Shown here piece after piece: positions 40,192 through 49,066 of a stretch of DNA of 64,000 nt. This DNA comes from Hellea sp. (GTDB lineage: Bacteria; Pseudomonadota; Alphaproteobacteria; Caulobacterales; Maricaulaceae): assembly GCA_028224375.1 (NCBI GenBank), contig JAOIVW010000017.1:1-64000 (forward strand). The letters are read 5' to 3'. Position 1 is the stretch's first letter; every line of letters begins with the position of its first letter. Below the pieces are notes generated by a model. That model searched no databases and was not told the DNA's origin. It worked only from the letters and a program-made list of their open reading frames with translations. A program made the position numbers and the translations under genes.

Positions 40192-41019
40192 TTACTCAGC
40201 AGGTTCAAAGCCGCATTGACGCTGTTCCATTTTAATCTGCTTGGTCAGGCGAACGGCGTTTTGGGCATAGGCCTCTGTGACTGATCCTGAATTGACAGTC
40301 TTACCGCGCAATGTGCTTACATTTTCGCAAAGATGAAACACGAGTTTGGAGGATGACTTCTCGGCGCCATTTTTCGGCGCAATCCAATAGACAACATCTT
40401 GGCCGCCTGTCGCTTTTTCAACGGCTTCTGAATCTTTCGCAATATCCTGGGCCTGTTCAGCGACAGCAGGTGAACATGCCGTGGTCGGCTGCTTAGCCTT
40501 AATCTGGGCCGCACACTCATTCATGTCCTGCGTATATTGTTCTGTCGATGGCGGGCTATAATCCGCGCCAAAAACGAAGGTCGCGATAAGCGCTAAAACA
40601 GCACCAAAGCCGCCTGCAATTTTCTTGGTCTTCGGGTCCATATCTTTGTCTAGGAAAATCATGGCGAGCAACGGCACGAAGGCTATTATTGTAATGATCG
40701 CGCCAAGCTGATTTTGGATAAAGAACTTAGCCGGTTCTGACTTGCTCGCGGGGTCGTGCCGATTGGCCTTTTTCCACATGATACTGCCGGCAATCGCAAA
40801 GATACCAATGACGACAAAAAGCCCGATTAAAAGCGCAAGACCGCCTTCGTTAAACGTCTTTTTGAGGATTAAAACAATCGCCGCAATCTCTGTGCCGATG
40901 GCAATAACCCAAGAGATCGCCGCAAAGAGGCGCAGCTTTTTCGCCTTACCTTTTTGGGTTTCTGACGCGGCCCAAGCCTTAGTCACGTCTACGTCTTCTA
41001 CTGGTTCGTTATCAGCCAT
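40192..41019 (-). CDS. Unrecognised multi-pass membrane protein with C-terminal soluble domain, 275 aa
   Basis: Two hairpins of membrane helices (about residues 28-75 and 100-145) are followed by a C-terminal region of about 120 residues with four cysteines (NECAAQ, TTACSP, HLCENV, RQCGFE) that could form disulfides outside the cytoplasm. The N-terminus is acidic. The second ATG at 41019 lies 8 bases after a GGGG ribosome-binding site and is preferred over 41025. No family recognised. Confidence 0.68.
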   Translation of the reverse strand: MADNEPVEDVDVTKAWAASETQKGKAKKLRLFAAISWVIAIGTEIAAIVLILKKTFNEGGLALLIGLFVVIGIFAIAGSIMWKKANRHDPASKSEPAKFFIQNQLGAIITIIAFVPLLAMIFLDKDMDPKTKKIAGGFGAVLALIATFVFGADYSPPSTEQYTQDMNECAAQIKAKQPTTACSPAVAEQAQDIAKDSEAVEKATGGQDVVYWIAPKNGAEKSSSKLVFHLCENVSTLRGKTVNSGSVTEAYAQNAVRLTKQIKMEQRQCGFEPAE

Positions 41020-41218
41020 ATTCATATCCCCTCATCTCGATAATGTTTCGACTAACATCGAAAGCAAGAATCCAACCCGCGTCCCTATAAGCGGGTTACA
41101 TAATCCGGCGCGATTTATCCATAGAAAAATACAGGGGCGTGAAAGGGCGAATTGTATATGGGCTATTGATTAGTGACAAAGTTCTCAGAGTCTTTTGAAA
41201 ACAATGTTCGGTGCAAAC

Positions 41219-41773
41219 CTATTGTTCTGTTCCCAAACCACCACCCGCAGACCCTTCAGGATCAAAATAATAAAGCCGTGCTAAATCTTTAGCAAGCTTA
41301 ACGGATAAATAGCCAGATATTTCCCACTGGCCTTCCGTGCATTTTACCTTCAGTATTGTCGACGATCTAAAAACACATAAATTTGGATATACTTTATCCT
41401 TATGATGTGACCAGCTTTTCCGTTTTATATTTTGCACAGCACTAAATTTGTTAAAAAGCGATAAATAGGGATAAGTCGGAGGCTTAATTGATACTAAGGT
41501 ACAATCCATAATTTCAATATCCTCATCGGACACTTTTCCAGTACCTTTTTTATCTAAGAGATTTGTGACACGAATTTCGAATTTCAGAGTATCGTTCTTA
41601 ACAAAATTATAAGTACCTGCAGTTGCTCCCTTTTGAGTTAAATTAACCGAAGCTTCTTCTTCGTTAAGTAGGAAATATTGAAGGCTTTGAGAGTTTTGCA
41701 CCACATCAAAGCACAGAACTAAGGTGAAATTTTCTGGTTTTCTATATTTATGTTTAGAGATTGAATTATTCAT
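41219..41773 (-). CDS. Unrecognised 184-aa protein, partner of the CadC-like regulator
   Basis: A soluble protein with no signal peptide and no membrane helix. It is beta-rich (FTLVLCFDVVQ, TYNFVKNDTLKFEIRVTNLL) and ends in DPEGSAGGGLGTEQ. The ATG at 41773 overlaps the end of the upstream regulator gene by 8 bases, so the two are coupled. AAGGG stands 9 bases upstream. The base composition is visibly more AT-rich than in the core genes. No family recognised. Confidence 0.65.
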   Translation of the reverse strand: MNNSISKHKYRKPENFTLVLCFDVVQNSQSLQYFLLNEEEASVNLTQKGATAGTYNFVKNDTLKFEIRVTNLLDKKGTGKVSDEDIEIMDCTLVSIKPPTYPYLSLFNKFSAVQNIKRKSWSHHKDKVYPNLCVFRSSTILKVKCTEGQWEISGYLSVKLAKDLARLYYFDPEGSAGGGLGTEQ

Positions 41774-43454
41774 TTGTTTGGCCCTTTTGTTCACTTAATA
41801 GCAACTGAAGTCTTTTGTCCTGTCGGAGATTTTTGAGGTCGGGTTCATTCAAAACTTCAGTTTTGGGATACCCAAGCGAGATTGCCTTACTCAAATTATC
41901 TATGGCTAAGTCTCGTTCGAACAATAACTCATAAATCAAACAAAGTCGAAAATAATCCGATGCAGAAACGTAACTATCGCTTGGTAAAGTGTCTAGAATA
42001 TTTCTGGCGATATCGAGCTTACCACTTTTTACATTGTACAAAGCCAAGCGAGTAATAAGAGTTACATCATCAGGACGAGTGTTTATGATTTTAGTTAAAA
42101 GGTTAATCGCACTCCCATAAGCCTCATAAGCTTGATCTGATTTGCCAGGCACATAACGGTAAGCATCAGCCAGATTGGCCCAATGCAAGTAGTCATGAGT
42201 ATCCCCTTCGAATTCCAATGTCTTTTCAAAAGCGTCCGCAGCCATGTCATATTGTCCTTGAAAATACAGATAAGTTCCAAGGTTGTTGTAGAGACGAGAA
42301 TTTTGATGCAATTCCAAGCCATCTTGTAAGGCTTTAATCGCATCTTGAGGCCTATCTTGTAGGTGAAGAGATTGTGCCAACTGTGCAAAAGCTCGCGAAT
42401 TTGTTCCGTTGGATAAACCAATCAATTCTCTAAAAGTTGCCTCAGCAGATTTAAAGTTATTCTCGCGAATATCTAAAAGACCGGACAATGTGTAAAAAGG
42501 TAAGTAGTCAGGATATTTATCATGTCCATAATCCGCGACGTCTCGAGACTCACCATAAAGGCCTTGCTTGTAATACGTTCGCGCCCGACCTTCTAAAGTG
42601 AGAGGGTTGTCCGGGTCCAGAATATCTGCCCTATCATAATATTTAAGTGCTTTTTCAAATTCGCCTCGAAACTCTGACGCCCAAGCTACAGATATATTTG
42701 CCAGCGCTAAGTTGTTATCTATATGATAAGCAGCTTCAGCAGATGAATGGGCCCGTTTTAGAAGAGCGGGATCACGCTCAAGGTAAGTACTTTCCCGGAT
42801 TAACGCTAAAGCTAGACCTGCCCGCGCTGCGGCATGATCAGGGTTTTCAGCCAAAATCGTAGAAAAAATTTCCTGCGCCCCTTCAATAGCGCCAGGTTGA
42901 GTAAAATTATATATGTCTTCAAGACCATCGGCCACTGTATAATTTTTTTGAGTCTTGTTAAGTGGCCCTGCAATTAAAAAGCTTGCTGTTAAAACCAATA
43001 TTATCGCAATTAAGGTCGCGAAGATTGTAAATTTTCTGCTCGTCTTAGTCGTGTGGTGTCCTTTTGAATCAAACGCGAGATGTGATTCAGTAACCAGTTT
43101 AGGACGGAATCTTTTTGTTTTTTTGAAAGTACTATAATCTGTTACTGAAGCTTCATCTAAAATACTGGCAGTAAGTTTGTAACCTTTGCCGGATATCGTG
43201 CGAATGTAATCATTAGAACCTCGCTTATCCTTTAAGGCCTTCCTCAAGAGTGAAATGGCGCGAGATAGACGCTCATCACCCCCATGGCCAATACCCCAAA
43301 CCTCATTAATAAGTTGGTCTCGCGTGACAATCTCGCCGTGATGATCAGCAAGAACCTTTAGGACTTCAAGAACTTTGGGCTCTACTTTGCTTTGTCCATG
43401 AGAATCGGAGATGTAGAGTTTATTAAAATCAACTTTGAACTCCCCAATTTTCAC
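41766..43454 (-). CDS. CadC-like membrane-tethered winged-helix regulator with TPRs
   Basis: 562 residues. The N-terminal winged-helix DNA-binding domain of OmpR/CadC type spans about 1-100 (TRDQLINEVWG, DERLSRAISLLRKALKDK, YIRTISGKGYKL). A single membrane helix lies at about 143-163, and then some 380 residues of TPR repeats end the protein. It probably binds DNA in the cytoplasm and senses through its periplasmic TPR part. Coupled to the 184-aa gene and divergent from the unknown 395-aa gene, its most likely target. Confidence 0.85.
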   Translation of the reverse strand: MKIGEFKVDFNKLYISDSHGQSKVEPKVLEVLKVLADHHGEIVTRDQLINEVWGIGHGGDERLSRAISLLRKALKDKRGSNDYIRTISGKGYKLTASILDEASVTDYSTFKKTKRFRPKLVTESHLAFDSKGHHTTKTSRKFTIFATLIAIILVLTASFLIAGPLNKTQKNYTVADGLEDIYNFTQPGAIEGAQEIFSTILAENPDHAAARAGLALALIRESTYLERDPALLKRAHSSAEAAYHIDNNLALANISVAWASEFRGEFEKALKYYDRADILDPDNPLTLEGRARTYYKQGLYGESRDVADYGHDKYPDYLPFYTLSGLLDIRENNFKSAEATFRELIGLSNGTNSRAFAQLAQSLHLQDRPQDAIKALQDGLELHQNSRLYNNLGTYLYFQGQYDMAADAFEKTLEFEGDTHDYLHWANLADAYRYVPGKSDQAYEAYGSAINLLTKIINTRPDDVTLITRLALYNVKSGKLDIARNILDTLPSDSYVSASDYFRLCLIYELLFERDLAIDNLSKAISLGYPKTEVLNEPDLKNLRQDKRLQLLLSEQKGQTNE

Positions 43455-43694
43455 GCCTTAGCCCTCTGATTATCTATACACCCCTAAAGGTAATCCCTAA
43501 GAAATCAATACGCCTTATTGTTGGGTTAGAAAAAACTTAATAAAAACAGCACCTAAGATTTCCTCAGAAAATATCATGTCCGCCCTCAGGACTAAATTAT
43601 TTTTATACGCTTCTATCTGTTTGTCTTCATGTCCGAAGACAGCTTAGGCGCAGTTAAGCGTCATTGGCAATAAGATGCCAGTAAAGGAGTAAAA
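43455..43694. promoter_or_regulatory. Divergent control region of the 41.2-45.2 kb island
   Basis: 240 bases between the divergent regulator and 395-aa genes. It contains the perfect inverted repeat TGTCTTC/GAAGACA at 43622-43641 and a related CATGTCCGCCCTCAGGAC element at about 43575-43592. These share CATGTCCG, making them candidate operators for the adjacent winged-helix protein. AAGGAG at 43684-43689 precedes the 395-aa gene. Confidence 0.4.
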
Positions 43695-44882
43695 ATGACA
43701 AACGTACAAAAACAAGTCACAGACATGAATGCCGGTTGGTATAATGTTGTTTCGAACGCATTGAATATAGATCAATCTACATTCAGATTGGCTCAAGGAA
43801 CTCTTGGACTACAAAGTTCAGACAATAGTGGGGTCTATTTAATGTCTGACTCTGAGCCATCTGGCTCAGCTGTTCAATATTATGATGCTGGCGGAATGTC
43901 CCGACGTTCTGAAAATTACAATATGTTGTTACACGCAATTTCTCCTGAAACAGGGGCAAATATTCAAAGTATTCTTGGAAACGATTACGCAAATTGGATG
44001 AATTATTACAATGCTTATATGAAGGCCAATCCACTCACACCGGATACATACGAACAAATTTTGATTAAGTTTGCCGGTGCCCGCCTCGCACCTAATCAAG
44101 CGACAAAGGTGATAGCCTTGATCAAGAAAGCTCAAACCTCGCCATTGTCAATGGCTATAGATCAATACAATGATAAGTCGAATAAAATGCAGTTCTTTGA
44201 TTCTGCAGGTCAACCATATAGTTTGCGAAAATACTCTATTGATATCCAAAATGTTACAGCAGCATTAAATCGGTCTTCTATAAATGGCAAAGGCGGTGTG
44301 ACAATTGATTTTGACTCAAGCACTATGGATACAAGCCTATCATCTTCATCGGCTACGGGTTCAGCAAGTGGTTTTTTTGATATCTTTTCTGGAGGAGCCG
44401 GCGGAAACTTTACAAAAACTAATCAAACGGCCGCGTCCTCTAAATTCACTGTTAAGGGAACAATTGGACAAAATGCTACGATTTCGACTCAACCAGTCGG
44501 GTGGTTTGACTCATCTGAATTTAACCGAGCGTATAGTGGAAAAACTGATGCAGCCATTTGGGATCCACAAGCGAACGCAGGCGATTGGGATTCATTCTTT
44601 GATAAAAACACGGGCTCTCTGGCACGGCATGTCAGCCAACTTATCTTTGTAAGCGATTATGATATTACGGTGACGAGCCATGCAAGTTATAGCACGAGTG
44701 ATTTTACACAAATCCAAGCAAACGCCACCTTTGGAGTTTGGCCTTTCTTCTCTGCAACTGCGAATACAACCCACACAACTTCCTTCACACATAATCAAGA
44801 TGGATCACTCAGTACTCGGCACGTACTTCCGAAAAACGTTCCGCAAATATGGGGGGTGAATGTACTTGAAGCTCCAAATTAA
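43695..44882 (+). CDS. Unrecognised 395-aa protein with Gly/Ser-rich central segment
   Basis: No signal peptide and no classical membrane helix. The first ~180 residues look helical. A middle segment (about 205-240) contains SSSSATGSASGFFDIFSG and then GGAGGNFTKTNQ, flanked by Thr/Ser-rich beta-prone stretches. The C-terminal part has long alternating strands (QLIFVSDYDITVTSHASY, ANATFGVWPFFSATANTT). A Gly/Ser amphipathic hairpin between beta regions recalls pore-forming proteins, but that is only a resemblance. AT-rich, with its own good ribosome-binding site. No family recognised. Confidence 0.7.
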   Translation: MTNVQKQVTDMNAGWYNVVSNALNIDQSTFRLAQGTLGLQSSDNSGVYLMSDSEPSGSAVQYYDAGGMSRRSENYNMLLHAISPETGANIQSILGNDYANWMNYYNAYMKANPLTPDTYEQILIKFAGARLAPNQATKVIALIKKAQTSPLSMAIDQYNDKSNKMQFFDSAGQPYSLRKYSIDIQNVTAALNRSSINGKGGVTIDFDSSTMDTSLSSSSATGSASGFFDIFSGGAGGNFTKTNQTAASSKFTVKGTIGQNATISTQPVGWFDSSEFNRAYSGKTDAAIWDPQANAGDWDSFFDKNTGSLARHVSQLIFVSDYDITVTSHASYSTSDFTQIQANATFGVWPFFSATANTTHTTSFTHNQDGSLSTRHVLPKNVPQIWGVNVLEAPN

Positions 44883-44974
44883 TCTCGGAACTTTAATCAT
44901 CCCAATCTATCTCAAAACTTAACAGCGACTACTAAAATTAAAATATACTGTCGCCGTAATGAAAGGAAAACAAA

Positions 44975-45226
44975 ATGGCTTCTTGGTGTAGTGTAAACAT
45001 AACATACGGGCCTACAGGCTATACTCAAAATTTTAAACGTAATATTGGGGTTCATGATCATGGTCTCGCGCAACAATTTGTCGTTGCCACTAGAGCAACA
45101 TCACTTGCCCGAATTAACGCATATTTGCCAGCAGGGCAGGTTCCTGCTGTAGGTGCAAATTTAGGGCAGAACCAGTTAAGGGTTTACATGCAAAATGACC
45201 CTGGCCCGCATTATCAACTAATTTAA
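44975..45226 (+). CDS. Unrecognised 83-aa protein
   Basis: A small soluble protein, MASWCSVNITYGPTGYTQNF at the start, with HDHGLAQQFVVATRA and a C-terminal YMQNDPGPHYQLI. AAAGGA precedes the ATG. It lies 92 bases after the 395-aa gene on the same strand, so probably part of the same unit. A GC-rich hairpin at 45243 follows. No family recognised. Confidence 0.6.
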   Translation: MASWCSVNITYGPTGYTQNFKRNIGVHDHGLAQQFVVATRATSLARINAYLPAGQVPAVGANLGQNQLRVYMQNDPGPHYQLI

Positions 45227-45242
45227 GCCTAATATAAATTTA

Positions 45243-45265
45243 GCGCGGGCGTTTTGCGCCCGCGC
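45243..45265 (+). terminator. GC-rich hairpin, possible transcription end of the island
   Basis: GCGCGGGCG/CGCCCGCGC, a 9-bp stem with a TTTTG loop, 17 bases after the 83-aa gene. No T tract follows, so it is only terminator-like. Confidence 0.4.
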
Positions 45266-45328
45266 ATATGCTTAAAATTAAGATTCTAAATATTTGGATA
45301 TAAGATTTTAAAACTCTCACAGTAGACT

Positions 45329-45546
45329 TCCACATTCCCCCCTTGCTCTCCCCCGCCAATCCGCTTATCTCCGCGGCATGTCACAGCCCTTCAAATAGAG
45401 CCAAATAAGCGCCGTGTCTTTGCCATCATATCTCATCCGGATGCAGGTAGGACGACGCTGACGGAGAATATGCTGCTGGCGCTATTCACCAAGCGGGCCA
45501 AGTTACGTTGCGGGGTCATGAGGACTTGAGTGAGGACGCAAATACC
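45329..45546 (+). pseudogene. Decayed duplicate of the prfC 5' region
   Basis: The sequence copies the 5' leader and first codons of prfC (50221 onward). The leader block CCGCCAATCCGCTTATC is shared. The ATG at 45378 is followed by a 1-base deletion and a stop, then the P-loop frame resumes as [19 protein letters not shown] (Lys of the P-loop changed to Arg). After a small gap and a deletion of about 35 codons, GHEDLSEDA matches PrfC GHEDFSEDT. The copy breaks off exactly before the SdpI-like gene. Confidence 0.85.
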
Positions 45547-45549
45547 AAT

Positions 45550-46227
45550 TTACTGCCGCTTATTAGGATCGTCTTTCCAAACAAGATAGGAGTAAACAAA
45601 GCTTACGGCAACAACGCCAAGGAGTGCGGTTATCACAAAATAAACGGCGATATTCGGCAATAAAATAGCCATTAATATGCCCACGACACCAGTTATTACA
45701 AATAACCTGCCGCCGAGACGGTGCGTCTTTTCCCAAGATAATTCCGAAGAAAGAGTCCAAGGCGTACGAATACCGAGCAGGAAATTCTGCCTGACCTTTC
45801 CCATAACATTCCCTATAAAGAGGAATAATAAAGACAATCCCCCTGCCACCCACTTCAAAGGCGCTTCAGTCAAAATGCTGCCGCCATCGTGATACATCAA
45901 CACAATCATAACGCCTGCCGCGGTTACGAAAGCCATTAAGACAGTCCAGATGATATTATAGGCCGAGCGGCTTTGCTCGAAGTTCTCGCGCAGGGGTTCT
46001 ATGCTCGGAATAAACCAGCACACTGCCGTAATAAATATTTGGTTAATCGGAATAATCATCAAAACCCAAAACACACCCGTCTTACTCGCAAAGCCATCGG
46101 CCTCACCTTTGGCGTTCCAATGAATGGGGTATTGCTCAAGCTCAGGTAGGTTTATCCACGTCATAAGCGTAAAAAGGGCCAATCCCAATATGCATAACAA
46201 GCTGAATATAAATGGCTTACGGCTCAT
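45550..46227 (-). CDS. SdpI/DUF1648 family membrane protein
   Basis: A 225-residue protein with about six membrane helices. The N-terminal DUF1648 signature is present (LPELEQYPIHWNAKGEADGFASK). The C-terminal SdpI region follows (GKVRQNFLLGIRTPWTLSSELSWEKTHRLGGRLF). Bacillus SdpI is the immunity protein against the SdpC toxin and signals to the repressor SdpR. Here it follows an ArsR-type repressor gene after 1 base, the same pairing, without any visible toxin gene. Confidence 0.88.
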   Translation of the reverse strand: MSRKPFIFSLLCILGLALFTLMTWINLPELEQYPIHWNAKGEADGFASKTGVFWVLMIIPINQIFITAVCWFIPSIEPLRENFEQSRSAYNIIWTVLMAFVTAAGVMIVLMYHDGGSILTEAPLKWVAGGLSLLFLFIGNVMGKVRQNFLLGIRTPWTLSSELSWEKTHRLGGRLFVITGVVGILMAILLPNIAVYFVITALLGVVAVSFVYSYLVWKDDPNKRQ

Positions 46228-46228
46228 T

Positions 46229-46504
46229 TTATGTCTCCTTCTCTATCCCGAACATATCCATCAGTGCCGCCAGCACTTCATTGGCCACAGTCAGGTTCAA
46301 ATTATAATAAATGTGGTTTCCCTCGCGGCGGGCGAAAATCAAATCTGCTTCTTTCAAAATAGAAAAGTGCGAAGACAGGCTAGGCTTGGAGATATCATAC
46401 TCCCCCGCCAGCTCGCCTGCCGTTTTCGGGCCCGCCCGCAAGCGTTTCAAAATATCGCGGCGAATAGGATGCGCGATCGCTTTATAGACATTTCTATTTA
46501 GCAT
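46229..46504 (-). CDS. ArsR family (SdpR-like) repressor
   Basis: A 91-residue winged-helix protein: NVYKAIAHPIRRDILKRLRAGPKTAGEL, recognition helix SKPSLSSHFSILKEADLI, and wing REGNHIYYNLN. It lacks the metal-binding cysteines of ArsR/SmtB sensors. With the following SdpI-like gene it forms an SdpR/SdpI-like operon; in Bacillus the repressor is sequestered at the membrane by SdpI. Confidence 0.88.
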   Translation of the reverse strand: MLNRNVYKAIAHPIRRDILKRLRAGPKTAGELAGEYDISKPSLSSHFSILKEADLIFARREGNHIYYNLNLTVANEVLAALMDMFGIEKET

Positions 46505-46911
46505 AAAATCTAATTAGCTTATTCCCTAAATAGAGTCAAGATTAATTGGATACAACCATTTGCGGCCTACGAGGTTGTCAGATGCTCAGTTAAAAAATGA
46601 TAGCGATGAAGTTACTTTTGACATCTTTTTCAGCAAAGCCCCTACTTAAGAGCTAATATCGAATGAAAGACGTATGGCTCACAATCCTATGTGCGGGTCA
46701 TATAATACAGAACTGAAAAGTGAGTAAAGTTGAATATCTTGGACACAGCTATAAACTTACGAGTGAAAACATCCCCTAAGCAGTCGTTAGCTGAGCGGCT
46801 CAAACCGCCTGCGGATTCAAGCGCTCGCTGCAATTGAATTGGCTTCGAGCCGTTATGTTCTAAACCAGCTCAAGAAGAATTTCTTATCTGAAAGTTGGTC
46901 ACTGTTCTGAT
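46505..46911. other. 407-base gap without a recognised gene
   Basis: The end next to the ArsR-type gene holds the palindrome CTAATTAG (46510-46517), which overlaps the ribosome-binding region and could be an autoregulatory operator. The rest is AT-rich, with no frame showing a ribosome-binding site and no terminator; an imperfect GC-rich inverted repeat (AGCGGCTC near 46796 with GAGCCG near 46850) is present. Nothing else recognised. Confidence 0.4.
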
Positions 46912-47352
46912 CTACATTCCATTACGGTTGGCATTTGATCTGCAATCAGCTTCACTTGCATAGCTTTCGGCGCTAGCACCGACTATTTTTCCATTTTCTG
47001 CTTTCCGTCTCCATCGATACTTGTTTTCAGCATCTGTGTAAATTTCCCAGTTATCATTCTCACCGATAGCATTGGGATTTCCAAGCATGCCATGGCGTTC
47101 GGCATTGGCTTCGCAATCCGACTCTTGCTTATACCCTTGACAGGACGCGCCGACTATCAGCCCCGTGGACTTTCGACGCCAGCGGTATTCGCCTATTTTA
47201 TCTCTGTAGAATTCCCACTTGTCGTTTTTTCCTAACATAAATTTCTCGTATTTTGACTCTAAATGACGTTCATCAACGGTGGGCGTTTGACTAACGTCTG
47301 CGCCCGCATCGTAGCGTTTTACGTCGTCAATATAATCCATTGGATCAGCCAT
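46912..47352 (-). CDS. Tandem DUF1508 (YegP-like) protein, 146 aa
   Basis: Two DUF1508 units: KWEFYRDKIGEYRWRRKS with GLIVGASCQGY, then NWEIYTDAENKYRWRRKA with GKIVGASAESY. Each ends with a cysteine-containing SxCxxNAxRxGM-type helix. The upstream ~50 residues (MADPMDYIDDVKRYDAGADV) are acidic. AGGAGA 6 bases before the ATG at 47352 decides the start. DUF1508 domains are small beta-beta-alpha units of unknown role, often in duplicate. Confidence 0.82.
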   Translation of the reverse strand: MADPMDYIDDVKRYDAGADVSQTPTVDERHLESKYEKFMLGKNDKWEFYRDKIGEYRWRRKSTGLIVGASCQGYKQESDCEANAERHGMLGNPNAIGENDNWEIYTDAENKYRWRRKAENGKIVGASAESYASEADCRSNANRNGM

Positions 47353-47396
47353 CGTATTCTCCTGATAATATTCTTTGCGCCCACATTGAAATAATG

Positions 47397-47427
47397 TGCC
47401 CGCCCCCAACCCCCGCGGGGGCGGGCA
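47397..47427. promoter_or_regulatory. Strong GC hairpin upstream of the DUF1508 gene
   Basis: TGCCCGCCCCC/GGGGGCGGGCA, an 11-bp perfect stem, stands 45 bases before the DUF1508 start. It may act as a leader structure or protect a neighbouring transcript end. The rest of the 308-base gap up to 47660 shows no gene. Confidence 0.45.
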
Positions 47428-47660
47428 GTCTTCTGACAACGGGGCGCTGCTGCCAGAAAACTTTCACCAACAATATTAGCGTTGTTGCCGTTTGCTGCTC
47501 TCAAATTGAAACGGATTCGAAAAGACGTGAGTGTCTTTAAATGTGACTTTTGGTGATAATATTTGTGTTTGCAGGAATACAGACGCAACGAGTCTAAAGC
47601 TCTGGCAGCTTCTATTCGCGCTAATAATTGCGAGGTCGCCAAAGTTGGCAGCAGATAGTG

Positions 47661-48689
47661 CTAACGGTTTTCCCTGCGGTATTTTAAGGGCGTTGTGTCA
47701 AACCAGCGTTTACAAGCATGTCCGAACGGCCGGCTGGAGGAATAATCCAGCATATGGGCGATGCGCGTGATCGGTATGTTCGATTCAAGCAATAGTCGCT
47801 TTGCGCTTCGCGAGCGAACGTCATCTAATATAAGAGAGTAAGTTGCGCCTTCTTGTTTGAGCAGGCGTTGGACTTTTTTTGGACTCATACCAAGAACATG
47901 GGCGACCGAAATTATGTCGCTTTTCCCTGTGGCCAAGGCGTAAGGAATTAAGCCCGTGATTGCAGTTTTTATAGGGGTAGATGTCTTCGGTAGCTTCTTT
48001 TGTTGCCGTTTTAAATATTGTCCGAGAAGGGTTTTGAAAAGCGGTAACTTGCGCCCCATTTTATGGTCTAAAATTCTAATATCATAAGACATGCTTGTTC
48101 GCTCAGCGTCAAAGACAATGGGGCAATTAAATATTTTTTGGTGCCAGCTTAAGTCTGCAGGCTGGCTATGTTGAAAGCTCACCTCCAAAGGGTCACAATA
48201 GGTCTCGCCGATGATCCGTTTTACGCCCAGACAAATGATGGCCATGATATGTTCGGCATATTGACGGCAAGCTGGGGTCTCAGGATGAAAATCAACAGAT
48301 CCTGTTACGCGGTTTTGCACGCTATCTCGTTCATAGGAATAATGCGCCCCATTGGTATGAAGTTTTTGGTATCTAATAGCCATCTCGACCAAAGTTGCCA
48401 CATCTGGCATGAGCGCAGCGAGATATACATTTGGGCCCGTATTGGGCATGTCGTCAGGTATAAATTGTGCCCATCTCAGACCTAAATTGGGAAGGTTCAA
48501 AGTTTTGGCGGTGAGTTCCAAAAGAACGCAGGCGCGAGGCCAGTTGATTAAATCTTGAGGGTTGAAGCCCGCCTCAATATCTAAACCTGCTTCATAAAAT
48601 AGAGCTTTCGCATTCCCGCCATGTTTTTTGATAAACTCGGGTAAACCTAACAATGCCACTGCGCGCGTATATGTTTGATCTTGAGGCAT
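47661..48689 (-). CDS. AraC family transcriptional regulator
   Basis: 342 residues from the ATG at 48689 (a TTG 15 bases upstream is also open). An N-terminal arabinose-binding-type sensor domain, as in the OruR/ArgR-like group (LPEFIKKHGGNAKALFYEAGLD, DLINWPRACVLLEL), spans about 1-200. The C-terminal double helix-turn-helix has SVAHVLGMSPKKVQRLLKQEG and PITRIAHMLDYSSSRPFGHACKRWF. A DNA-binding regulator; no target gene is obvious next to it. Confidence 0.88.
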   Translation of the reverse strand: MPQDQTYTRAVALLGLPEFIKKHGGNAKALFYEAGLDIEAGFNPQDLINWPRACVLLELTAKTLNLPNLGLRWAQFIPDDMPNTGPNVYLAALMPDVATLVEMAIRYQKLHTNGAHYSYERDSVQNRVTGSVDFHPETPACRQYAEHIMAIICLGVKRIIGETYCDPLEVSFQHSQPADLSWHQKIFNCPIVFDAERTSMSYDIRILDHKMGRKLPLFKTLLGQYLKRQQKKLPKTSTPIKTAITGLIPYALATGKSDIISVAHVLGMSPKKVQRLLKQEGATYSLILDDVRSRSAKRLLLESNIPITRIAHMLDYSSSRPFGHACKRWFDTTPLKYRRENR

Positions 48690-49032
48690 CCAGGTTTCAG
48701 GCAATCATTCTTTTATTAAGCACTTTAAATCTGTACCATCTGAAAGGCACTCAAGCCCTAGAATATAGGTTTATGCAATCTACAGGACTCTGGGTGAATG
48801 CTGCCTGAATGGCAAACATTACCGGCGGGCGTTTTTGGCGGTTTACCCAATGACTTAATTCTCGCTTAGATGAACTGAATATGAACAAAAAGTCTTTCAT
48901 CTTTAAAAAGTCATAATACAGGACAGTTGCGGCTTCACTTAGGTCCCGAAATTCGGAAACAACGTCACATCACTTTTATGCGGGGGCATAGAAGTGAGGC
49001 ACCTAAGTTCGCGCCCCGAACCTTTGGTGCCA
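48690..49032. other. Gap upstream of the AraC gene
   Basis: About 340 bases without a convincing coding frame. The left half must hold the AraC promoter. The right end is taken up by the candidate structured RNA described separately. Confidence 0.4.
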
Positions 49033-49066
49033 ATGCCCGGCTCTACCCTATGAGCCGGGCATTTTT
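48985..49066 (+). ncRNA. Candidate small RNA ending in a strong terminator
   Basis: Two adjacent hairpins. The first is GGCACC (48998-49003) with GGTGCC (49026-49031), enclosing GTTCG with CGAAC. The second is an 11-bp stem ATGCCCGGCTC/GAGCCGGGCAT running into a T tract (49033-49066). No plus-strand gene precedes this terminator, so it may end a short non-coding transcript. The 5' end is not defined and the RNA matches no family known to me. Confidence 0.4.
49033..49066 (+). terminator. Rho-independent terminator without an upstream gene
   Basis: An 11-bp perfect stem with an 8-base loop followed by TTTTT. The only plus-strand transcript that could reach it would start in the gap upstream. 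Confidence 0.88.

Noticed and set aside
43526-43540. TTAG-N7-TTAA, near-match to a CtrA site before the 395-aa gene
   Set aside because: One mismatch in a very AT-rich stretch; likely chance.
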